This document shows, piece by piece, positions 8,799 to 16,756 of a DNA stretch of 25,307 nucleotides. The stretch is from Streptosporangiaceae bacterium (GTDB taxonomy: Bacteria; Actinomycetota; Actinomycetes; Streptosporangiales; Streptosporangiaceae). Where the stretch lies: the NCBI GenBank assembly GCA_025934635.1, contig JAICWX010000106.1:1-25307 (forward strand), in the 5' to 3' direction. The translations under genes were made by a program, and so were the position numbers. The notes beneath the pieces are model-generated. The model was not told the DNA's origin. It did not search any database and saw nothing but the letters and a program-made list of their open reading frames with translations. Positions within the stretch are counted from its first letter, which is position 1, and every line of letters begins with the position of its first letter.

Positions 8799-11219
8799 GT
8801 GGGAGCTGTCGGCATGGTGCTGCGCGGCCGGTTCCGGCAGTACTGGAAGTCGTGGCTGGCGCTCGGGCTGCTGGTCGCCGTGGCCGGCGGGTTCGTGCTG
8901 GCCGCGGCGTCGGCCGGGCACCGGACGGCGGACGCGTTCCCCCGGTTCACGGCGCGGCACGGCTACGACACCATCGTGTACAGCGGGCATCCGCTGCCCC
9001 GGCTGGGCCAGTTGCCGCGGGTTTCCTCGGTGACGCCGGCGCTCGTGACGATCAGCGCAGACGTCGGCTGCGCGTCCTGCCACAAGCCCATCGACACCGA
9101 CAATTTCCTGGTCAACGAGGTAGCGCCAGGTCAGCTGACGCGCATGGTCGCACTTCGGTCCGGGCGGATGCCCCGTCCGTCGGCCCCGGACGAGGTGCTG
9201 GCGTCCTTCAGCCTGGTCCGCGATAACGGGCTCCGCATCGGCTCGGTCCTGCGGCCGCAGCTGATCACCCCGGCGCAGTTCCATAGCGATCCGAAGGCCA
9301 GGTTCGACCCGGCGCCGGTCATGCACCCGAAGCTGCGGGTGGTGGGCATCGTCGCCGCCGAGAGCGAGTTCCCCTCCGGCTCCGCCCAGCACTACGACCT
9401 CTACAGCTCGGCCGCCTACGGCCCGCTGGTGAACCACCGGGCGGCGCTGCTGTACACCTACTACGTACGGCTGGCGCACGGGGACGCCGACCTGGCCGGC
9501 TTCGACGGCAGCCTGCGCCCGCTGAAGATCCTTGGCACCTATGACCTGGACGAGGCCGCGGAAGCGGTCCAGTCCTCGATCCGGCCGCAGGTCATCGGCT
9601 GGTATGTGCTGGCCGGGCTGGCGGCGCTGGCCGCGCTGGCGGTGATCGGGCAGGCGATGGCCCGGCAGACGATCGCCGAGCGGGCCGATCAGCGGGCGCT
9701 GTCGGCGCTCGGCGTCACGCCCCGCCAGTTCACGCAGCTCACCCTGCTGCGGACGCTGCTGACCGGCGCGGCGGGCGCGGCGGGGGCAGTGCTGATCGCG
9801 GTGCTGGCGTCGCCGCTGACCCCGGTGGGCGAGGCCCGGCTGGCGGTGCCCGCGGCGGGTCGCCCGTCGCTCGACGCCGGGGTTGTCCTGCCGGGCGCGG
9901 CGGCCGTGCTGGCCGCCGTGATCGCGGTGGCGGCCGGGCCCGCGATACGTCAGGCCCGCTTGCTGGGCGGCCGCCCGCCGTGGGAGCCGGCGTCGGTGAC
10001 CGTGGCGGCGGGCCGGGCCGGCGCCCGGGCCGGCCTGTCCGCTCCCGCCCTGATCGGCGTCCGGCACGCACTGGAGCGCGGCCGGGACGGGCACCCGGTG
10101 GGCACCGCCCTGCTCGGCACGGTGATGGCGGTGGCGGCGCTGTGCGCGACGGGTGTCTTCGGCGCCAGCCTGACCCATCTCATCGCCTCGCCCGAGCTGT
10201 ACGGCGCCCCGTACCAGGCCGAGTTCAGCGGCAACGGGGAACCCGGCGGCCAGCAGGCCGTCACCGGGCCGCTGCTGGACAGCCTGCGCCGTGACCGGGC
10301 CATCGAGCAGATCACCGTGGGCGCGTACGTCGAGGTCAACGTCAACGGCAAGCACGTCCTCACGGTGGCGATGACCCCGGTGCGCGGCCCGGCCCTGCTG
10401 TCGGCGCTCGACGGCCGGGTGCCCCGCGGCGACCGGGACATCATGCTCGGCGTGGCGACGATGCACGCCACCGGCGCCCGGGTGGGCGGGACCGTCCGGG
10501 TGACGGTGGCCGACCCGGACGGGAAGCCGCACACGGCGAGCTTCCGCGTGATCGGCCGGGCGTCGCTCAACGCCGGCACCGGCGGGCTGGGAAAAGGAGC
10601 GGTGATGACGACCAGCGCCTTCACCAGCGTCCAGTGCCCGCCGGGGGCGAGGCAAGCCGCCTGCCGGCGTTCGGTGGGCAACAGCCTCTCGACGGTGGTG
10701 CTGGTGCGGGCCGCCGGCGGGGCGGCCGAGGACGCGGCGCTGGCCCGGTACGTCAGCAAGTACCCCGACTTCGCGGCCGAGCCGGCCAAGCCGACGGTAC
10801 TGGTCAACTTCGGCGAGTCGGTGAACTTCCCGCTGCTGCTCGCGCTGGCCCTGACCGTGTTCGGCGCCGCCGCGCTGCTGCACTTGCTGCTGGTCAGCGT
10901 GGCCAGGCGGCGCGCCGAGGCCGGGCTGCTCAAGGCGCTGGGGTTCGTCCGCCGCCAGGTCGCCGCGGCCGTCTGCTGGCAGGCCACCACGGTGGCGCTG
11001 ACCGGGATCGTGATCGGGGTGCCGGCCGGCATCGCGGCGGGCCGGGTGCTGTGGCGGGTGTTCGCCACGAACTTCGGCGTGGTGCCGGTCGCCGTGGTCG
11101 AGCCGGTCCTGATAATCGCCCTGGTGGCGGGGGTGCTCGCGGTCGCCAACCTGCTCGCCGCGGTGCCCGCGCTGCTAGCAGCGCGGTCAGATCCGGCCCG
11201 GCTGCTCAGGGCCGAGTAA
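8799..11219 (+). CDS. FtsX/MacB-family ABC transporter permease with a CxxCH motif in its first ectodomain
   Basis: An 806-residue double-FtsX permease. The first helix is at about 20-40 (SWLALGLLVAVAGGFVLAAAS). An ectodomain of about 220 residues follows, then helices with the coupling segment ERADQRALSALGVTPRQFTQL. A second half from about residue 430 has another ectodomain and a C-terminal block containing RRRAEAGLLKALGFVRRQVAAAV. It ends LLAARSDPARLLRAE. The GTG at 8799 follows GGGGAGG; an in-frame ATG lies 15 bp further on, and an upstream ATG at 8655 has no ribosome site. The first ectodomain carries Cys91-Ala-Ser-Cys94-His95, not seen in the other permeases here. A further Cys pair is in the second ectodomain (QCPPGARQAACRR). 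It is not an obvious tandem duplicate of its neighbours. No ATPase is nearby. Confidence 0.92.
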   Translation: MGAVGMVLRGRFRQYWKSWLALGLLVAVAGGFVLAAASAGHRTADAFPRFTARHGYDTIVYSGHPLPRLGQLPRVSSVTPALVTISADVGCASCHKPIDTDNFLVNEVAPGQLTRMVALRSGRMPRPSAPDEVLASFSLVRDNGLRIGSVLRPQLITPAQFHSDPKARFDPAPVMHPKLRVVGIVAAESEFPSGSAQHYDLYSSAAYGPLVNHRAALLYTYYVRLAHGDADLAGFDGSLRPLKILGTYDLDEAAEAVQSSIRPQVIGWYVLAGLAALAALAVIGQAMARQTIAERADQRALSALGVTPRQFTQLTLLRTLLTGAAGAAGAVLIAVLASPLTPVGEARLAVPAAGRPSLDAGVVLPGAAAVLAAVIAVAAGPAIRQARLLGGRPPWEPASVTVAAGRAGARAGLSAPALIGVRHALERGRDGHPVGTALLGTVMAVAALCATGVFGASLTHLIASPELYGAPYQAEFSGNGEPGGQQAVTGPLLDSLRRDRAIEQITVGAYVEVNVNGKHVLTVAMTPVRGPALLSALDGRVPRGDRDIMLGVATMHATGARVGGTVRVTVADPDGKPHTASFRVIGRASLNAGTGGLGKGAVMTTSAFTSVQCPPGARQAACRRSVGNSLSTVVLVRAAGGAAEDAALARYVSKYPDFAAEPAKPTVLVNFGESVNFPLLLALALTVFGAAALLHLLLVSVARRRAEAGLLKALGFVRRQVAAAVCWQATTVALTGIVIGVPAGIAAGRVLWRVFATNFGVVPVAVVEPVLIIALVAGVLAVANLLAAVPALLAARSDPARLLRAE

Positions 11220-11225
11220 GCGGCA

Positions 11226-11330
11226 TCAGTCCCACCACAATCCCCAGATCGGCTGGCCGACGACGGTACGCGCGATGTCCTCGACCGTCGTCGCCTCGTT
11301 CTGGCCCGAGGAGACGTACCCGCCCCGGGC
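11226..11330 (-). pseudogene. Possible C-terminal gene remnant, 34 codons, no start
   Basis: Within the 297-bp gap between the permease and the alcohol dehydrogenase, the minus strand reads 34 codons from a stop at 11331-11333 to a stop at 11226-11228, with strong third-position GC and an ordinary-looking peptide ending in VVGQPIWGLWWD. There is no ATG, GTG or early TTG, so it cannot be a complete gene. I do not recognise the family. It may be the tail of a lost gene, or chance. The rest of the gap (11334-11516) shows nothing I can name apart from the ribosome site of the next gene. Confidence 0.25.
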
Positions 11331-11516
11331 TCACGACTGGTATCCGGGAGGCGGAGGTGACCCGCAGGAAGCCGGGTGCCATTCGTCACCATGAAATACC
11401 CGGTTTCTCACCTGGCCGGGAGGCCAAGGCGGGGACGGGACTCTTGGTGCCCGGCACAATGACCGGCGCAGCGCCTGGGCGGATGATGGCGACGATGTGT
11501 ACCTGCGGGAGGCCGG

Positions 11517-12629
11517 ATGAAGACCAGGGCAGCGGTGCTCAGGGACGTGGGCAAGGACTGGGAGGTCATCGAGCTGGACCTGGACCCGCCGCGGGAGGGC
11601 GAGGTGCTGATCCGGTTCGCCGCCGCGGGCCTGTGCCATTCGGACGATCACCTGCGCACCGGGGACATCCCCGTGCGGTACCCGATCGTGGGCGGGCACG
11701 AGGGCGCGGGAGTGGTGGAGGAGACCGGCGCCGGCGTGAGCCGGCTCAAGCCGGGCGATCACGTGGTCTGCTCGTTCTTGCCGACCTGCGGGCACTGCCG
11801 GTTCTGCGCGCAGGGCATGACGAACCTGTGCGATCTCGGCGCGCTGTTCGTGGACAACTGCCTGCCTGACGGGACGTTCCGGTTCCACGCCGACGGCGAG
11901 GATTTCGGCCAGATGTGCCTGCTGGGTACGTTCTCCCAGCGCTCGGTGGTCTCCGAGCACTCCTGCATAAAGATCGACGAGGACCTGCCACTGGAAACCG
12001 CGGCGCTGGTCGGCTGCGGGGTGCCGACCGGCTGGGGCACCGCGGTGATCGCGGGCGGCGTCCGGCCGGGCGACACGACCGTGGTGTACGGGATCGGCGG
12101 CGTCGGCATCAACGCGGTCCAGGGGGCGGCGTTCGCCGGCGCGCGCAACGTCATCGCGGTCGACCCGCTGGAATTCAAACGGGAGCACGCCATGGAGTTC
12201 GGCGCTACCCACGTCGCGGCCGACGCGGCGGCCGCGCAGGAACTCGTCACCGAGCTCACCCGGGGCGTCGGCGCCGATCAGGCGCTGATCACGGTGGGGG
12301 TGGTGACCGATGAGGTCGTCGCGGCCGCGTTCGCCGCGGTCCGCAAGCGCGGCACGGTGGTGCTCACCGGGCTGGCCGGCCCGGACAAGAAGACCATCCA
12401 GCTGCCGGGGTTCGAGCTCACCTTGTTCGAGAAGCGGATCCAGGGCGCGCTGTTCGGCAGCGGCAACCCGTTCGACACCATCCCGCGGCTTTTCGAGCTG
12501 TACCGGGCCGGCCAGCTCAAGCTCGACGAGCTGGTCACCACCCGGTACCGGCTGGACGACGTCAACCAGGGCTACCGGGACATGCTCGACGGCCGTAACA
12601 TCCGCGGCCTCATGATCCACGACTCCTGA
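11517..12629 (+). CDS. NDMA-dependent alcohol dehydrogenase, Rxyl_3153 (mycofactocin-associated) family
   Basis: A 370-residue zinc-dependent medium-chain dehydrogenase. Catalytic zinc ligands include Cys40 (GLCHSD) and His61-Glu62 (GGHEGAG), with a Cys in VGCGVPTGWG. The structural zinc lobe is CGHCRFC...NLC (Cys91, 94, 97, 105). The Rossmann motif is YGIGGVGINAVQGA. Members hold NAD(H) tightly and pass electrons to an external acceptor, artificially N,N-dimethyl-4-nitrosoaniline and naturally thought to be mycofactocin. It oxidises an alcohol to an aldehyde; the substrate is unknown. The ATG follows GCGGGAGG. It precedes a cupin gene by 167 bp in the same direction. No mycofactocin biosynthesis genes (mftA-F) are in the window. 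Confidence 0.93.
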   Translation: MKTRAAVLRDVGKDWEVIELDLDPPREGEVLIRFAAAGLCHSDDHLRTGDIPVRYPIVGGHEGAGVVEETGAGVSRLKPGDHVVCSFLPTCGHCRFCAQGMTNLCDLGALFVDNCLPDGTFRFHADGEDFGQMCLLGTFSQRSVVSEHSCIKIDEDLPLETAALVGCGVPTGWGTAVIAGGVRPGDTTVVYGIGGVGINAVQGAAFAGARNVIAVDPLEFKREHAMEFGATHVAADAAAAQELVTELTRGVGADQALITVGVVTDEVVAAAFAAVRKRGTVVLTGLAGPDKKTIQLPGFELTLFEKRIQGALFGSGNPFDTIPRLFELYRAGQLKLDELVTTRYRLDDVNQGYRDMLDGRNIRGLMIHDS

Positions 12630-12647
12630 CCGTCCGGCTCCCGCGAT

Positions 12648-12702
12648 GTCCCCGGAGTTCTGCTGACGACATCGATGGAGCATCAATGTGATTCGCGGGG
12701 AC
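12648..12702. promoter_or_regulatory. Inverted repeats upstream of the cupin gene
   Basis: In the gap between the dehydrogenase and the cupin, ACATCGATG (12669-12677) and CATCAATGT (12681-12689) form a 3-nt-spaced inverted repeat with one mismatch, a typical size for a dimeric repressor site. It is enclosed by GTCCCCG (12648-12654) and CGGGGAC (12696-12702). The outer pair could form a weak transcription terminator stem after the dehydrogenase. The cupin may therefore be independently regulated. Confidence 0.4.
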
Positions 12703-12796
12703 GGGAGCGGCCGGGCAGGCCGGGCGGCTTGCCGCGGGGCGGGCGGGCGGGGGACGCTGATGCTGGCGCGACGCGGTCAACCGAGGAGGGGTTCCC

Positions 12797-13330
12797 ATGG
12801 CGGGGACGGCGAATAGTGAGTTCTGGCGGGAGCTCAAGCCGATTGAGCAGAAGTTCCGGCCGGGGGCGCTGCCGGAGGCATACATCGCGGATGCGCCGAC
12901 TGAGGACGAGCGGTTTTACGCGCCGCTGTCGGAGACGGTGGGGACCCGGCCGCTGTGGATCTCGCCTAGCCAGAACCGGTGGTGCGACGTGCTGATGTGC
13001 CGGGGCGCCGGGCTGGTGAACCGGCACTATCACCCGCAGCAGGTCTTCGCCTACACGATCTCCGGCAAGTGGGGCTACCTGGAGCACGACTGGATCGCCA
13101 CCGCGGGCGACTGGGTCTACGAGGCACCGGGCGAGTCGCACACGCTGGTGGCCTACGAGAGCGACGAGCCGATGCGGGTGACGTTCAACGTCACCGGGCC
13201 GCTGATCTGGCTGGACGAGAACGGCGAGGCGAACGGGACCTTCGACGTGTTCGACTACATCACGCTGGTCCGGGACCACTACGCGAAGAACGGGATCGGG
13301 ACCGGCTACATCGACCAGCTGATGCGGTGA
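12797..13330 (+). CDS. Cupin-fold protein, 2,4'-dihydroxyacetophenone dioxygenase family
   Basis: A 177-residue single-domain cupin. The metal site reads His77-Tyr-His79 in NRHYHPQQVFAY, Glu96 in KWGYLEHDW and His115 in APGESHTL, the three-His-plus-Glu pattern of non-heme iron 2,4'-dihydroxyacetophenone dioxygenase (from memory of that family). The usual cupin Glu right after the HxH is a Gln here. Named members cleave an aryl-hydroxyketone C-C bond. Many relatives in actinobacteria are unassigned and occur beside alcohol dehydrogenases, so this could act on a hydroxy-ketone made by the upstream enzyme. The ATG follows GAGGAGGGG. It ends 29 bp from the converging methyltransferase gene. Confidence 0.85.
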   Translation: MAGTANSEFWRELKPIEQKFRPGALPEAYIADAPTEDERFYAPLSETVGTRPLWISPSQNRWCDVLMCRGAGLVNRHYHPQQVFAYTISGKWGYLEHDWIATAGDWVYEAPGESHTLVAYESDEPMRVTFNVTGPLIWLDENGEANGTFDVFDYITLVRDHYAKNGIGTGYIDQLMR

Positions 13331-13359
13331 GCGGGGCGGGAACGGAACTCGTTAGGTAG

Positions 13360-15261
13360 CTAGGTTTTGGTGGCGGCGAGCAGGGGGGCGAGGCCGGCCG
13401 GGTCGTCCTCGGCGGCCGTCACGATCACGCCGCTGACCAGGTCGCGAGCCTCGCGGACGAGGGCGGCGGCCAGGTCGAGGCCGGCCGCGCGGGCCGCGCC
13501 GCGGCCCGCCCGTTCCATGATCCGCAGGACGTCCGGCGGGATGCTCACCCCGGGCACCTCGTTGGCCAGGTAGTCGGCCTCCTCGAAGCTGCGCAGCGGG
13601 GTGACCGAGAGCAGCAGCGGGATCCCGCCCACCTCCCCTCCCCCCTTCCTTGACAGCTTGTCGGCCATCCGGCGCAGCGGGCCGAGCTCGTAGACCGGCC
13701 TGCTCACCAGGAAGTGCGCGCCCGCCCGGACCTTGGCCTGGGCCCGGGCCAGTTCGGCCTCCGGGTCGCGGGCGCCGGGGTCGACCCGGGCGCCGACGCA
13801 GAACGAGGTCTGGGTGGCGGTGGCCAGGCCGTTGGAGTCGCGGCCCGCGTTCAGCCCGGCCAGCAGCGCGATCAGGCCGAGCGAGTCGACCTCCCAGATG
13901 CCGTCCACGGCCGGGTAGTCGCCGAGGACCGGCGGGCTGCCGGTCGTGCAGATCACGTTGCGCAGGCCCAGTGCGTGCGCGCCCAGCAGGTCGGCCTGCA
14001 GGGTCATGATCGTCTTGTCCCAGGTGGTCAGCGCGGCGATGGTCTCCACGCCGGCCTGCTGCAGGTGCAGGGCCAGGTCCAGGGAGTCGGAGCGGGTACG
14101 GGCGCTGCGGGTCGGCTGGACCGCGAACAGCCCGGTGCCCTGGGCCTGCAGCACCGCCACGGCCTCCAGCGCCTCGTCGGGCCGCCCGCCGGAGGCGATC
14201 GCGGCCGCGACGATGAACCGGCGGCTGGCCAGCTGGTCGGCCAGCGGCCCGGCGAACGGGGAGGCGGGGTCCGTTGCGGTTCCGGATAGTACGGATCCGG
14301 ACTTTCCTGTTCCGGATAGTTCGGTTCCGGAGACAGCGGTTCCGGCGGATCGGGGGCGCTGGGCCTTCGCGCCGGTGTCCGGTCCGGGCCGGACCGCGCT
14401 GGCCGCGGCCCGGATGTGGGCGGGGGTGGTGCCGCAGCAGCCGCCGATCAGGGACACCCCGGCGTCGGCGAAGCGGCGGAAGTAGCGGGCGAAGTAGCCG
14501 CCGTCGATGCTGAACTCGAAGCTGCGCGGCCCGGTGCGCCGCGGCTGGCCGGCGTTGGGCTGCGCGCTGACCGGCACCGACGCGTACCGGACCAGGTCCT
14601 GCGCCACGGTGAGCATCCGCTGCGGGCCGACGGTGCAGTTGGTGCCGAGCATGACCACCGGCAGGGCGGACAGCTCGATGGCGACCTCGCGGGGAGTCTC
14701 GCCGCCCAGGGTGTGCGCGTCGTCGGCGAAGGTGGCCTGGGCGATGACCGGCCCGTCGGTCAGGCCGGCGGCCACGCCGACCGCCTCGACCAGCTCGTCG
14801 AGGTAGCCGAAGGTCTCCAGGATGAGCAGGTCCACGCCCGGTCCGGCCAGCAGGGCGCGGATCTGCTCACCGATGACCTCGGCGCGTTCGGCCGAGCCGA
14901 TCTGGCGGCGCTGGCGGGCGGTGACGGCGGGCGACACCGACCCGGCCACCAGGACGGCGCGGTCGCACTGGTCCTGGGCCGCGCGGGCTATCCGCACCCC
15001 GGCCCGGTTGATCTCGTCCACCTTGTCGGGGAAGCCGTGGTCGCCGAGCCACAGCCGGTTGGCGCCGAACGTGTTGGCCTGGATGATGTCCGCGCCGGCG
15101 CTCAGGTAGCTCTCGTGGATCATGGCGACCAGGCCGGGGTCGGACAGGTTGAGCTCGGGCAGCGAGCGGTCCAGGGCGGCGCCGGCCGCGTGCAGCATGG
15201 TGCCCATCGCGCCGTCGCAGACCAGCACCCCCCGGCCCGCTGACAGCAGCGGTATGGTCAC
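13360..15261 (-). CDS. Homocysteine S-methyltransferase / methylenetetrahydrofolate reductase-like fusion protein
   Basis: A 633-residue fusion resembling YitJ. Residues 1-295 are a homocysteine methyltransferase barrel with zinc cysteines Cys209 (GTNCTVG) and Cys275-Cys276 (GGCCGTTP), apparently intact. Residues 305-331 are a pentapeptide-repeat linker (SGTxx). From about 345 an MTHFR-like barrel contains LQADLLGAHALGLRNVICTTGSPPVLGDYP. By my alignment that domain lacks the conserved Glu (Ala354), the catalytic Asp of the GD motif (Ser442) and the Gln of TQPVYD (Arg521). The GTG start follows GGGGGAGGAG and overlaps the stop of the PucR gene as GTGA, so translation is coupled. The N-half should transfer a methyl group to homocysteine. 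The C-half may have lost or changed its reductase function. Confidence 0.9.
   Translation of the reverse strand: MTIPLLSAGRGVLVCDGAMGTMLHAAGAALDRSLPELNLSDPGLVAMIHESYLSAGADIIQANTFGANRLWLGDHGFPDKVDEINRAGVRIARAAQDQCDRAVLVAGSVSPAVTARQRRQIGSAERAEVIGEQIRALLAGPGVDLLILETFGYLDELVEAVGVAAGLTDGPVIAQATFADDAHTLGGETPREVAIELSALPVVMLGTNCTVGPQRMLTVAQDLVRYASVPVSAQPNAGQPRRTGPRSFEFSIDGGYFARYFRRFADAGVSLIGGCCGTTPAHIRAAASAVRPGPDTGAKAQRPRSAGTAVSGTELSGTGKSGSVLSGTATDPASPFAGPLADQLASRRFIVAAAIASGGRPDEALEAVAVLQAQGTGLFAVQPTRSARTRSDSLDLALHLQQAGVETIAALTTWDKTIMTLQADLLGAHALGLRNVICTTGSPPVLGDYPAVDGIWEVDSLGLIALLAGLNAGRDSNGLATATQTSFCVGARVDPGARDPEAELARAQAKVRAGAHFLVSRPVYELGPLRRMADKLSRKGGGEVGGIPLLLSVTPLRSFEEADYLANEVPGVSIPPDVLRIMERAGRGAARAAGLDLAAALVREARDLVSGVIVTAAEDDPAGLAPLLAATKT
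14279..14348. repeat. 15-bp tandem repeat inside the fusion-protein linker
   Basis: Four 15-bp units with the core GTTCCGG start at 14279, 14294, 14309 and 14324, followed by a partial fifth. Because 15 is a multiple of three, copy changes keep the frame. On the coding (minus) strand they encode an SGTxx pentapeptide linker between the two enzyme domains. The repeat is AT-richer than its surroundings. Confidence 0.85.
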
Positions 15262-16643
15262 GGCTCCTCCCCCAGTGAGTCGAGGATCTCCAGCGCCACC
15301 TGGGCGATCAGCCGGTCGCTGTAGTTATCCAGGTGCAGGCCGGTGATCTCCTCGATCCGCTTGACCCGGTAGGCCACCGTGTTGGGGTGCACGTGCAGGA
15401 TGCGCGAGGCCCGCTGCGGGCTGTTGTTCTCCCGGAAATAGCAGGCCAGCGTGGTCAGGTACTCCGACTTGTGCTCGTGCTCGTGCATGCTGAGCTTGCC
15501 GAGCACGTCGGCGGCGAACGAGCGCAGCTCGGCCAGCTCGGGCACCTGCAGGAGCAGCCGCAAGATGCCGAGGTCGCCGAACGCGGAGACCGATGGGCCG
15601 GTCCCCTTGACCCCGGACCGGCCGAGCCGCTGCAGGGTCTGGGTGGTGCGCTGCGCCTGCGCGTAGGACCGGGCGATCTCCTCCGGCTCACGGCACGTCC
15701 CGCCGATCCCGATCACCACCTTGACCGCCGGGAACAGCTCGGCCAGCCGGGCCAGGCAGGCGGCGGCGAGCTGGCGCGCGTCCATGGCGGGAGTACCCGG
15801 GCCGGGGTCGGTGGTGACGACCGCCACGACCTCGGACTCGCGGGCCGAGACGATCGCCTCGGGGGCCCGGCTGCCGATGAAGTGCTCGACGCTCTCCCAG
15901 ATCCGCTGCCGCTGGGCGGCCGCGTCGGTGCCCGCGCCCGGGGGACCCGGGGCCCCGGCCGGCAGGTCGAACGCGATCGCCATGACGTTATGATCTCGCG
16001 CCGGGTCGTAGCCGAGGTGGGCGGCCCAGCGGCCGGCGTCGGCGTTGTCCCGGCCGCGGCCCAGCAGCAGGCCCTCCACCAGGTCGTCGCGGACGCGGCG
16101 GGCGGCCGCGGCCACCACCCGCTCGCGGCCGAGGATGACGCCGCAGATGGTGGCGGCGTGCTCGGTCACCAGCAGGCTCATGTCCTCGCCGAACAGGTTC
16201 TCCGACGGGTCGATGGTGATCAGGTAGGACGGCACCTCGTCACCGACCATGATGGGCGCGACGATGATGGCGGGCATGCCGCCGACCTTCGGCAGGCGCA
16301 GCGCGCGCTGGCTCAGCCGGGACGCCCGCAGCACCTGGCCGAGCCGCGGGTGGACCATGTGCTCGCGCACGTCGGCGGCGGCCTTCTCGGTGCTCACCCC
16401 GGGCGAGGCCGCGGTCAGCACGTCCATCAGCTGGGTGAGGACGGCGACGGTGGAGGACGTCCGGTCGGAGATCAGCCGCACCACCCCGGCCAGGTCGGCA
16501 TCCTGCAGGGCCAGCCCGGACAGGTACCGGTACACGGTGACCAGCTCGCGCAGGGCGGCGTTCTCCCGGTCCAGCTGCCGGGCCGGGGCCTGCGCGTCGT
16601 CCGGCTGCGTGCCATCCGGCCAGTCGGATCCCGCCATGATCAA
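15258..16643 (-). CDS. PucR/CdaR-family transcriptional regulator
   Basis: About 460 residues. A GAF-like sensor region (about 35-185) contains DRTSSTVAVLTQLMDVL and APIMVGDEVPSYLITI. A central CdaR GGDEF-like region (about 215-330) follows. The C-terminal PucR helix-turn-helix is at about 395-455, with YFRENNSPQRASRILHVHPNTVAYRVKRIEEITGLHL. PucR/CdaR proteins are usually activators of purine, diacid or other catabolic genes in response to a small ligand. Two starts are possible: TTG at 16643 (well spaced from GGGAAG) or ATG at 16637. The stop overlaps the start of the methyltransferase fusion by 4 bp, so the two form one operon. An aldehyde dehydrogenase is divergent, making it a second likely target. 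Confidence 0.9.
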   Translation of the reverse strand: MIMAGSDWPDGTQPDDAQAPARQLDRENAALRELVTVYRYLSGLALQDADLAGVVRLISDRTSSTVAVLTQLMDVLTAASPGVSTEKAAADVREHMVHPRLGQVLRASRLSQRALRLPKVGGMPAIIVAPIMVGDEVPSYLITIDPSENLFGEDMSLLVTEHAATICGVILGRERVVAAAARRVRDDLVEGLLLGRGRDNADAGRWAAHLGYDPARDHNVMAIAFDLPAGAPGPPGAGTDAAAQRQRIWESVEHFIGSRAPEAIVSARESEVVAVVTTDPGPGTPAMDARQLAAACLARLAELFPAVKVVIGIGGTCREPEEIARSYAQAQRTTQTLQRLGRSGVKGTGPSVSAFGDLGILRLLLQVPELAELRSFAADVLGKLSMHEHEHKSEYLTTLACYFRENNSPQRASRILHVHPNTVAYRVKRIEEITGLHLDNYSDRLIAQVALEILDSLGEEP

Positions 16644-16671
16644 ATCGTACGCTTCCCGGCGTTACGGACCA

Positions 16672-16711
16672 TGATCAATACTTGACAAACTATGTGTCAG
16701 CCGTGGAGATT
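16672..16711. promoter_or_regulatory. Candidate overlapping divergent promoters between PucR and aldehyde dehydrogenase genes
   Basis: A consensus -35 TTGACA at 16682-16687 faces the dehydrogenase, with a weak -10 (GAGATT, 16706-16711) at 18-bp spacing. On the other strand CTGACA (16700 to 16695) could be the -35 for PucR, but its -10 is poor. The two -35s make an inverted repeat TGACA-N7-TGTCA (16683-16699). A factor bound there would control both directions. The -35 toward the dehydrogenase is the best-supported element. Confidence 0.45.
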
Positions 16712-16756
16712 AACAGGCACCTTTACTGTTGACCGGGGTTTCCGGAAGGACTCGCG

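Noticed and set aside
7560..10883. Long upstream extension of the methyltransferase frame on the minus strand
   Set aside because: The extension overlaps the PaaX and permease genes, is low-complexity and has no homology. The protein family starts at MSRRTSPPFRADHVGS (7559).
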